Shown piece by piece: positions 57,619 through 64,000 of a stretch of 64,000 nucleotides of DNA. The notes below the pieces were generated by a model. It searched no databases. It saw only the letters and a list, made by a program, of their open reading frames with translations, and had not been told where the DNA came from. The DNA is from Actinomycetota bacterium (lineage in GTDB: Bacteria > Actinomycetota > Actinomycetes > Nanopelagicales > Nanopelagicaceae), in NCBI GenBank assembly GCA_009701575.1, contig WLJX01000004.1:23693-87692 (forward strand), read 5' to 3'. Every line of letters begins with the position of its first letter. Position 1 is the first letter of the stretch. The translations under genes were made by a program, and so were the position numbers.

Positions 57619-58469
57619 TGAGCGAACTACATTTCTTAAGCCAGCTAACTGGATGTTTTGCCCAACCGGTAGATGAGAATCCGACAGTAGTTATGGTCGA
57701 AGCCGCTTATCGCCATCATGGTTTGAATGCACGCTATATAAATATTGAAGTTGGCCCAGATAAATTAGGTGAAGTAGTTGCTGGAGCAAAGGCGATGGGT
57801 TGGATCGGATTTAACTGCTCAATCCCAAATAAATTGGCAGTCATGGAACATTTAGATGGAATTGGAGAGTCAGCATCAGTAATTGGGGCTGTTAATTGTG
57901 CTGTTCTGCGCGATGGCAAATATATTGGAGAAAACACCGATGGTAAGGGCTTCTTGAAATCACTTGAAGGCGTAATTGACCCTGCTGGCAAAACGGTTGT
58001 GATGTTTGGTGCGGGCGGTGCAGCGCGCGCAGTAGGAGTAGAACTTGCGTTAGCTGGCGCTAGAAAAATCATAGTAGTAAATCGTGATGAAGTTCGCGGC
58101 AAGATTTTGGTAGATCTAATTAATTCAAAGACTAAAAGTGAAGCAGTATTTATTTCCTGGAGTTCTAAATTTTCAGTTCCTACAGGAACCGACATCCTTA
58201 TCAATTCAACTTCTATCGGGTTATTCCCAGATGTAGATGCTCAGTTGAATATTGATTTTGACACCTTGAACGCAGGAATAGTTGTGGCTGATGTAATTCC
58301 AAATCCACCTAAGACGCATTTACTGCGCGAAGCAAAAGCTCGAGGTTGTGTAACTATTGATGGCCTTGGAATGTTGGTAAATCAAGGAGTTATTGGAATT
58401 AAGTATTGGACAGGTATTGATGCAGATTCGAGCGTTATGCGAAAAGCCTTAGAAGAGGTCTTTGGTTAA
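57618..58469 (+). CDS. shikimate dehydrogenase-like oxidoreductase
   Basis: A 283-residue member of the AroE/YdiB family. The catalytic lysine K72 (SIPNKL, for the usual TVPHK) and the aspartate in NTDGKGF are kept, and the NADP turn is MFGAGGAARAV. VADVIPNPPKT and DGLGMLVNQG are late motifs. The N-terminal substrate loop (QLTGCFAQPVDENPT) departs from GNPI.HS.SP, so quinate, a sugar-acid-like polyol acid or shikimate itself are all possible. It is transcribed with the methyltransferase and converges on the UxaA operon, sharing TTAA at 58466-58469. Confidence 0.78.
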   Translation: MSELHFLSQLTGCFAQPVDENPTVVMVEAAYRHHGLNARYINIEVGPDKLGEVVAGAKAMGWIGFNCSIPNKLAVMEHLDGIGESASVIGAVNCAVLRDGKYIGENTDGKGFLKSLEGVIDPAGKTVVMFGAGGAARAVGVELALAGARKIIVVNRDEVRGKILVDLINSKTKSEAVFISWSSKFSVPTGTDILINSTSIGLFPDVDAQLNIDFDTLNAGIVVADVIPNPPKTHLLREAKARGCVTIDGLGMLVNQGVIGIKYWTGIDADSSVMRKALEEVFG

Positions 58470-59629
58470 CGAATAACTGTGTTGTACATGCGTGATAACG
58501 AAAACTCGTGATGCAGACCCTTTTCAGCCTTAGTCAATTGACCATTTGCAACTTCCAGGATTAAATCAAATAGTTCACCACCAACATCGTTCAAAGTTTT
58601 CAAACCATCAGCGATGGTTCCGGCATTTAAATCAATTAAATCTGGAATCGCATCTGCCATTGTGGTGTTTGTTGCAACCTTGATCGTTGGAACAATCGCA
58701 GAACCAGTTGGAGTTCCTCGACCTGTTGTGAAGACAATAACGTTGATACCGCCAGCACCAAAGCCAGTTAGTTGTTCAGTGTCGTGGCCAGGCGTATCCA
58801 TAAAATACAGACCTGGCTTAGTAACTTGATCTGCAAATTCAAATACGCCAGAAAATTGTGCGCTGCCGGCTTTCTTTGCCGCGCCCAACGATTTCTCTTC
58901 AAGAGTTGTAAGACCGCCCTCAATATTTCCGCGAGATGGTTGCGCACCGCGCATATCAATACCTTCATAATTAATTGAACGTTCATATCTAGCAACAGTT
59001 TCAACAATTTGAGCGCCAATTTCAGGTGTAATTGCGCGAGCCGCAAGCAAATGTTCAGCACCTAGGATTTCAGTTGTTTCGCCAAGAACTGATGAAGCGC
59101 CAAGTTCTACTAACCGATCACTTGCAACACCAAGCGCTGGGTTTGCAGTGATACCGGAGAGCGCATCTGACCCACCACATTCTTGACCAAGTTTGATTGC
59201 ACTCCAAGGAGCGCTAACTCGCGAAACCGCCTTCGCCTCTTTCAATAATGAATTAGCCATCTGTAGGCCGATTTCTGCAATCTTGCCCATCGAACCAAGC
59301 TCAGCGACATTTAGAACTTCTGCTTTAGAAAGACCAAGCTTCCTTGCCAGTTCAATTATTCCTAATTCATTTGGCGTACCTATAGTGATAAATATTGTTG
59401 CAAAGTTATTTGGATTTGCAGCAAACCCAGAGATTGTTTTAACTATGCGATCAAAATCGCCATCAATTTCGCCAGACCAATCGTGGCTTACCGCGACTGC
59501 GCCATTTGATTCGTCAGCGATCTTGCGTGCGGTCGCAGAGAAAGCGGAGTGGAGCGGCAGAATTAATACGTGGTTACGCAGACCCCATCGACCATCGCTT
59601 CTTTCAAATGCCATTAACTCTTTAGACAC
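58466..59629 (-). CDS. UxaA-family dehydratase large subunit, degenerate N-terminal site
   Basis: A 387-residue altronate/galactarate dehydratase C-terminal-domain protein (GD_AH_C). The central metal/substrate motif GQECGGSDALSG and the blocks TANPALGVASDRLV, FMDTPGHDTEQLTG and TTGRGTPTGS are well kept. The N-terminal motif, normally HGCG plus VGLGCE, is altered to HDWSGEIDG and ITIGTPNE, losing the cysteines. The upstream neighbour shows the reverse pattern. GTG 59629 is chosen for its AGAGGTG ribosome site (8-base overlap with the upstream gene). Acts presumably with the SAF subunit on a sugar acid. Confidence 0.82.
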   Translation of the reverse strand: MSKELMAFERSDGRWGLRNHVLILPLHSAFSATARKIADESNGAVAVSHDWSGEIDGDFDRIVKTISGFAANPNNFATIFITIGTPNELGIIELARKLGLSKAEVLNVAELGSMGKIAEIGLQMANSLLKEAKAVSRVSAPWSAIKLGQECGGSDALSGITANPALGVASDRLVELGASSVLGETTEILGAEHLLAARAITPEIGAQIVETVARYERSINYEGIDMRGAQPSRGNIEGGLTTLEEKSLGAAKKAGSAQFSGVFEFADQVTKPGLYFMDTPGHDTEQLTGFGAGGINVIVFTTGRGTPTGSAIVPTIKVATNTTMADAIPDLIDLNAGTIADGLKTLNDVGGELFDLILEVANGQLTKAEKGLHHEFSLSRMYNTVIR

Positions 59630-60434
59630 TTCGCACCTCTCGGCCTGCAATTATTTCGCCAGCACCGATCGCCTCGACTTTAGTTAGTTCACCATTCACT
59701 ACCGAGTAAATCTTCGCCATGATCTCCTCAGATGAAGAATCTGCTGACAAATCAAAATCTTGTGAAATAGCCATGTGTAAAGGTGAATCACTTGCAACAT
59801 TGATTGTCGGGATAAGTGGGAAGCCTGAAGGTGGTTGATTTCTATCTGGGAAGGAGAGAATTACGTGAACACCCGCCTCCATCAAATCCGAGAAATTTAA
59901 ACCAGAATTTTTATGAGACGCAGCAACTGTAATATCCACGCCAACTTCAGTAAGCGCAGCGACAATTTCATCAACCTTTGTAAGGTCATTTGAAAGATCA
60001 ATTCCAAGATGCAAGCGGGGTAGCACAACTTGAGGGGTAGGATATTTTGCACGTAACTCTTTTGCTGCAGCAACGCCAGAATTAACCGTTCCGAGTACGC
60101 CACCACTCTCTTGAGTTACGAGGTAATTAGTGGATTTATTCTTGGAAAGTAATTTATCTGCGAGTTCATTTCCTTGAAGCGTTTCACAACCAAGGCCGAC
60201 AATAAGAGTTGAACTTACATTTGGATGATTTGCTAGAGCTGCGAAGAAATCAGTAATTCGACCGACATCATTACCAATAAATCCACAACCATGTTGGTGG
60301 GCAAAGGTAATTGCATCCATCTCTTTTGCAATACGACTTGAAACGCGAGTAGAACAGACCACAGAAGGAAGAATTAATTGATGATTCCGAATTCCAATTC
60401 CGCGGTTACCATGATCAAAGCCCTTCATGCTCAT
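59622..60434 (-). CDS. shortened UxaA-family subunit retaining the N-terminal GCG site
   Basis: A 270-residue UxaA homologue. The N-terminal part is canonical (RNHQLILPSVVCS, AHQHGCGFIGND, NHPNVSSTLIVGLGCET). The central segment with ECGGSD is missing altogether, a deletion of roughly 110 residues. The C-terminal part keeps the outline P.IPTINVASDSPL but has FPDRNQPPSGF in place of TTGRG. It thus complements the neighbour, which lacks the N-terminal cysteines but keeps ECGGSD. The ATG overlaps the SAF gene stop (ATGA). Confidence 0.75.
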   Translation of the reverse strand: MSMKGFDHGNRGIGIRNHQLILPSVVCSTRVSSRIAKEMDAITFAHQHGCGFIGNDVGRITDFFAALANHPNVSSTLIVGLGCETLQGNELADKLLSKNKSTNYLVTQESGGVLGTVNSGVAAAKELRAKYPTPQVVLPRLHLGIDLSNDLTKVDEIVAALTEVGVDITVAASHKNSGLNFSDLMEAGVHVILSFPDRNQPPSGFPLIPTINVASDSPLHMAISQDFDLSADSSSEEIMAKIYSVVNGELTKVEAIGAGEIIAGREVRSV

Positions 60435-60724
60435 ACAACTTGCTCCGTAGATAACCGGTCACCAAGAACATTGTGAGTGTGAACATGTTCACCAACTTTT
60501 ATGTCAGTTGTTGCATGTCCCATTCGTTCACCATATTTAATGATGCCCTCATTTTTTGCGATCGCGGCTGTCGCTACTTTGTGACCGCGAGGGATGAGGT
60601 TTTGAATAGTGAGATTTAGGCCGTCTTGTCCGATAACTTCACCAATTGCCAACTCAACTAAGCAGACGGCAATATTGTCTTTCTCATTAAGAATCAGGAC
60701 CTTACGCATAAGGATTCGAAGCAT
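60431..60724 (-). CDS. UxaA-family SAF-domain small subunit
   Basis: A 97-residue SAF-domain protein, the small-subunit/N-terminal domain of altronate or galactarate dehydratases (KVLILNEKDNIAVCLVEL; IPRGHKVATAAIAKNEGIIKYGERMGHAT; VGEHVHTHNV). It leads the three-gene UxaA operon. ATG 60724 has AGAAGAG immediately upstream; ATG 60709 would begin at RKVLILN and is equally plausible from homology. The complete enzyme would dehydrate a hexonic or related sugar acid to a 2-keto-3-deoxy acid. Confidence 0.82.
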   Translation of the reverse strand: MLRILMRKVLILNEKDNIAVCLVELAIGEVIGQDGLNLTIQNLIPRGHKVATAAIAKNEGIIKYGERMGHATTDIKVGEHVHTHNVLGDRLSTEQVV

Positions 60725-60744
60725 ACTCTTCTAATATGGATGTG

Positions 60745-60750
60745 TAGTAT
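60745..60750 (+). promoter_or_regulatory. -10 box of leaderless lldD2
   Basis: TAGTAT, then TTCTCT (6 bases) and ATG 60757. It lies in the 32-base divergent gap with the UxaA operon. Confidence 0.5.
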
Positions 60751-60756
60751 TTCTCT

Positions 60757-61986
60757 ATGGGTCAATTAAAAGTTAAGCGCCGTTTTCCTGGAGTCAAAGA
60801 GCTTGCTGCTTTGATGCGATTTAGGAAGCCAATATTTAATGGCCGCAAACGTCGACTAACTCGGGCGCTAACTATTTACGATCTACGAGCCATTGCTAAA
60901 CGTCGCACACCACAAGCACCATTTGATTACACCGATGGTGGCGCAGATTCTGAATCAAGTTTGATTCGTGCCCGCCAAACATTTGAAAAAATTGAGTTCC
61001 AACCAAGAATTCTGCGGGATGTCTCAAGTGTTGATACATCGGTAACAATGCTTGGAGAACTTGCATCAATGCCTATTGGGATTGCGCCAACTGGATTTAC
61101 TCGAATGATGCAGACCGAAGGTGAATATGCCGGTGCAACAGCGGCACGCGATGCTGGGATTCCTTTCACACTTTCAACAATGGGCACTCGTTCTATTGAA
61201 GATGTAGCCGCAATCGCACCTGATGGTCGCAACTGGTTCCAGCTTTATATGTGGAAAGACCGTGATCGTTCAATGGCGCTAGTTGATCGTGCGAAGGCTG
61301 CAGGCTTTGACACCTTAGTTTTAACCGTAGATGTTCCAGTCGCAGGAGCAAGACTTCGTGATGTTAGAAATGGAATGACAATTCCACCCTCACTAACCTC
61401 GAAAACTATTTTGAATGCACTTCCACGTCCTGCTTGGTGGATGAATTTCTTGACAACTGATCCACTTAAATTTGCTTCACTTGATAGTTGGAAGGGCACG
61501 GTCGCAGAACTACTAGATTCAATGTTCGACCCCACGGTAACTGTTGAAGATTTAAAGTGGATTCGCAAGCAATGGGATGGCAATCTGCTAGTTAAGGGAA
61601 TTCAAAGCGTTGAAGATGCTGTGATTGTACAAAAAGCTGGCGCAGATGCAATCACACTTTCAAATCATGGTGGTCGTCAATTAGATCGTGCACCAGTTCC
61701 TTACCTTCTAATTCCAGAAGTTAGAAAAGCCGTAGGCAAGAAATTTGAAATTCATGTTGACACCGGAATTATGCATGGTGCAGATGTCGCTGCATGTATT
61801 GCAGCAGGAGCAAACTTCACTTGGATTGGACGCGCCTATTTATATGGCCTGATGGCCGGTGGCAAAGAGGGCGTAGACCGAAGTCTTGAAATTCTCTACA
61901 CACAATTAGTTCGCACAATGAAGTTGCTAGGTGTTCGGTCGCTAGAAGAGCTAAACCCATCCCACGTAAAGCTGATAAGGAAGTAA
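60757..61986 (+). CDS. lldD: FMN-dependent L-lactate dehydrogenase (LldD2-like)
   Basis: A 409-residue alpha-hydroxyacid oxidase family enzyme. [28 protein letters not shown] [43 protein letters not shown], and the active-site [15 protein letters not shown] with [12 protein letters not shown] are present. It matches mycobacterial LldD2 along its whole length, including the basic N-terminal extension. It oxidises L-lactate to pyruvate and reduces the quinone pool. It starts an operon with two zinc alcohol dehydrogenases, opposite to the UxaA genes. Confidence 0.92.
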   Translation: MGQLKVKRRFPGVKELAALMRFRKPIFNGRKRRLTRALTIYDLRAIAKRRTPQAPFDYTDGGADSESSLIRARQTFEKIEFQPRILRDVSSVDTSVTMLGELASMPIGIAPTGFTRMMQTEGEYAGATAARDAGIPFTLSTMGTRSIEDVAAIAPDGRNWFQLYMWKDRDRSMALVDRAKAAGFDTLVLTVDVPVAGARLRDVRNGMTIPPSLTSKTILNALPRPAWWMNFLTTDPLKFASLDSWKGTVAELLDSMFDPTVTVEDLKWIRKQWDGNLLVKGIQSVEDAVIVQKAGADAITLSNHGGRQLDRAPVPYLLIPEVRKAVGKKFEIHVDTGIMHGADVAACIAAGANFTWIGRAYLYGLMAGGKEGVDRSLEILYTQLVRTMKLLGVRSLEELNPSHVKLIRK

Positions 61987-61988
61987 CC

Positions 61989-62993
61989 ATGAGAGCAGCA
62001 GTAATAACCGGAGTCGGAAAAGTTGCAATTGAGACCGTGCCAGATCCAACCCCTGGTGATCGCGATGTAATTGTTAAGGTTGCAAGCGTTGGAATTTGTG
62101 GGACTGACCTACATATTCTTGAAGGTGAATTTGCGCCAACACTTCCAATAATCCCGGGCCATGAAATGGCTGGAAAAGTAGTCGCTGTTGGCAAAGGTGT
62201 TACAGAAGTAAAGATTGGCGATTTAGTAGCCGTTGATCCATCCTTACATTGCGGTGAATGTTTTTACTGTCGTAGAGCTCGCGGAAATTTGTGTGAAAGC
62301 TGGGGCGCTCTTGGTGTTTCTCACCCCGGCGCCGCTGCTGAACTTCTAAAAACTCCAATTAAGAATTGCCATATCTTGCCTGAAGGCGTCGATATATTTG
62401 AAGCGGCGCTTATCGAGCCACTTTCTTGTGCAATTCGTGGTTATGACGTCTTGCCACGCATTCCAGGATCACATTATTTAATTTATGGCTCTGGAACTAT
62501 GGGCTTAATGATGGCCGAACTTGCAAAGCGAAATGGGGCAGCCAGCGTTTCAATCGTTGATATCAACGAATCAAAGTTAGAAACTGCACGCACACTTGGA
62601 ATTGATTATGCGACATCTGATGTTCGAACTTTGAAGCAACCTCGCGGTTGGGATGTTGTTATTGATTGCACAGGAGTTGCTAAGGCAATTCAAGAAGCAC
62701 TAAGTCATGTAATGCCAGGTGGAACCTTCTTACAATTTGGTGTTGCAAATGAGAAAGCAAAGATTGAGATCGAACCATTTTGGATCTACAACAAAGAGAT
62801 AACTATTGCTGGTTCCATGGCAGTGTTACATACCTTTGATCGCGCCGTCGATCTATTTAGCTCTGGCGTCTTGAATCCAAAGGTAATGATTAGCGATCGC
62901 TTTGCGCTAGAAGATTATGAATTAGCGCTAGATACCTTTAAAGCGGGTAAGGGACGGAAAACAATTATTACCCCAAATGGCACTTCAATCTAA
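61989..62993 (+). CDS. zinc-dependent alcohol/polyol dehydrogenase
   Basis: A 334-residue medium-chain dehydrogenase. Catalytic zinc ligands: C in GICGTDLHI and HE in GHEMAG. Structural zinc cysteines: CGECFYCRRARGNLC. NAD-binding region YGSGTMGLMMAELA, and the catalytic-domain EPLSCAIRG of the sorbitol/threonine dehydrogenase group. It probably oxidises a polyol or sugar-derived alcohol. It starts 2 bases after lldD and is followed without spacer by a paralogue. Confidence 0.88.
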   Translation: MRAAVITGVGKVAIETVPDPTPGDRDVIVKVASVGICGTDLHILEGEFAPTLPIIPGHEMAGKVVAVGKGVTEVKIGDLVAVDPSLHCGECFYCRRARGNLCESWGALGVSHPGAAAELLKTPIKNCHILPEGVDIFEAALIEPLSCAIRGYDVLPRIPGSHYLIYGSGTMGLMMAELAKRNGAASVSIVDINESKLETARTLGIDYATSDVRTLKQPRGWDVVIDCTGVAKAIQEALSHVMPGGTFLQFGVANEKAKIEIEPFWIYNKEITIAGSMAVLHTFDRAVDLFSSGVLNPKVMISDRFALEDYELALDTFKAGKGRKTIITPNGTSI

Positions 62994-63986
62994 ATGAAAG
63001 CAGTACTACTTTCGGCGGTTGATAAGTTGGCGGTAGCTGAAGTTGAAAAACCAAAGCCAGGTGTTGGTCAGAGCATTGTTAAAATTTTGGCATGTGGGAT
63101 TTGCGGAACCGATCGCCATATTTACAAAGGCGAATATCCATCAACAAAGCCAGTTATTTTGGGGCATGAGTTTGGTGGCGTAATTGAAGAAAGTAGTCCT
63201 GGCTCGAAATTTAAAGTTGGCCAAGTTGTAAGTATTGATCCCAATATTGTCTGTGCAAAATGTCCTGACTGTCTGGCTGGCAGAACTGCTTTCTGCCCAG
63301 AGTTAACTGCGCTTGGTGTAAATATAAATGGCGGCCTTGCCGAATATGTTTTAACACCTGACACTCAAATCTACCCAGTTAAAGATGGGCTAAATCCACT
63401 TCACCTTGCCTTTATCGAACCACTTGCATGTTCAATCCGTGGGCTAGATCTTGCAAACCTTAAGGGTGGTGAGTGCGTTGCAATTTTAGGTGGCGGCGTA
63501 ATTGGACTGCTCGTAGTCCAATTAGCAAAACTTGCTGGGGCTTCAGAAATAGTTTTGGTAACAAGACAGAAATTTCGCCGCGATGTAGCGCTCAAGATTG
63601 GCGCAACCAGAGTTGTGGATCCAAAGTCTGAAGATGTTGCCCAGAGCGTTAAGAACATGGATGTCACTTTTGAATGTGCTGGGGCAGTTGAAACCTTTAA
63701 GCAATCTCAACTTATAACAAGACGTGGTGGATCTGTAATTATTCTCGGACTTACCGCCGCAGATACAAATTTAGAAATCAATCCATTTAGCCTCGTTGTA
63801 AATGAGCTTCGGATTCAGGGTTCATTTTTAAATCCACTAACGCAAGCCCGCGCCGCCGAATTAGTCGGAAGTGGAAAATTGAATCTTGATATTCTAATTT
63901 CTAAAGTTGTTGATTTGGATGGTGTCAAAGCAATCTTGGATGCACCTCCAGCCGAAGGCGATATCAAATATATAGTCTGTCCATAA
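62994..63986 (+). CDS. zinc-dependent alcohol/polyol dehydrogenase (second copy)
   Basis: A 330-residue paralogue of the preceding enzyme. C in GICGTDRHIY, GHEFGG, structural cysteines CAKCPDCLAGRTAFC, EPLACSIRG and the NAD turn ILGGGVIGLLV are present. The two copies differ throughout, so they are not a recent duplication and may take different substrates or act in succession on a polyol. ATG abuts the previous stop. The window ends 14 bases after its TAA. Confidence 0.88.
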   Translation: MKAVLLSAVDKLAVAEVEKPKPGVGQSIVKILACGICGTDRHIYKGEYPSTKPVILGHEFGGVIEESSPGSKFKVGQVVSIDPNIVCAKCPDCLAGRTAFCPELTALGVNINGGLAEYVLTPDTQIYPVKDGLNPLHLAFIEPLACSIRGLDLANLKGGECVAILGGGVIGLLVVQLAKLAGASEIVLVTRQKFRRDVALKIGATRVVDPKSEDVAQSVKNMDVTFECAGAVETFKQSQLITRRGGSVIILGLTAADTNLEINPFSLVVNELRIQGSFLNPLTQARAAELVGSGKLNLDILISKVVDLDGVKAILDAPPAEGDIKYIVCP

Positions 63987-64000
63987 ATAAATTTCTGGGC

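Overview
This 64 kb window is a gene-dense piece of a low-GC, streamlined actinobacterial chromosome. The actinobacterial identity rests on a WhiB3/WhiD-type Fe-S regulator, MshB of mycothiol synthesis, small proteins of families DUF3017, DUF3107 and DUF3117, an acyl-CoA carboxylase epsilon subunit, and local gene orders that match Mycobacterium and Streptomyces (whiB3-guaB-guaB3-guaA; uvrD-sucC-sucD-perM-purN-purH; folD-DUF3017; birA/accB-accE-maf-accA with purK-purE; O-methyltransferase-htrA-tatB-mrp-mgtE domain; DUF3107-tetR-moeZ; mshB-ferredoxin-dapC). The A+T-rich codon use (GC roughly 40-45 percent by eye), about 98 percent coding density and dozens of 1-8 base gene overlaps fit a free-living freshwater planktonic actinobacterium such as the acI/Nanopelagicales group. 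That assignment is an inference. No tRNA, rRNA, insertion sequence, prophage or CRISPR array is visible, and no stretch of 300 bases lacks a gene.

Layout: 1-2.7 kb, end of a polar amino-acid-type ABC ATPase, a DapA-family aldolase/dehydratase and a GlcD-type oxidase. 2.7-7.9 kb, whiB3, a MerR/cobalamin regulator with the CarH light-sensor signature, and guaB-guaB3-guaA. 7.9-20.3 kb, secreted cyclophilin, LmbE deacetylase, pcrA/uvrD, sucCD, perM-like gene, purNH, folD-DUF3017, mdh, icd, ending in the only clear intrinsic terminator. 20.3-24.9 kb, an MsiK-like sugar-import ATPase with a structured leader, a CNNM/CorC protein, trpS and a BMP-family binding protein. 24.9-32.3 kb (minus strand), a deoC-ALDH-half-ALDH operon and accB-accE-maf-accA. 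32.3-39.7 kb, birA-purK-purE, ugd, a glycosyltransferase, SpoIID-like protein, dapD and a LOG protein. 39.7-50.8 kb, a sigma-region-4-only protein, DUF3117, pepA, O-methyltransferase, htrA, tatB-mrp, an MgtE sensor-domain protein with an Nramp-like permease, DMT exporter, PHP phosphoesterase, MarC, DUF3107 and TetR. 50.9-58.5 kb, moeZ, mshB, cysS, ferredoxin, dapC, a methyltransferase and a shikimate-dehydrogenase-like protein. 58.5-64 kb, a UxaA-type sugar-acid dehydratase split over three genes, lldD2 and two zinc alcohol dehydrogenases.

Most genes are housekeeping: purine synthesis, TCA cycle, lysine/peptidoglycan, fatty acid precursors and mycothiol. They are joined by scavenging modules for deoxyribose, lactate, sugar acids/polyols and amino acids. 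Expression seems geared to leaderless mRNAs: at least 15 operon-first genes have a TANNNT box ending 6-7 bases before the start codon. Nine convergent gene pairs meet with almost no spacer, usually sharing stop-codon bases.

Most worth a second look: two UxaA paralogues whose degenerate halves look complementary, a CarH-like photoreceptor at the whiB3-guaB locus, a Bateman-less IMP dehydrogenase, a predicted Mg-selective Nramp relative coupled to a soluble MgtE sensor, a conserved-looking half aldehyde dehydrogenase, a structured RNA leader of the msiK-like gene, and the loss of the sigD and sigE-rseA genes from otherwise conserved loci.
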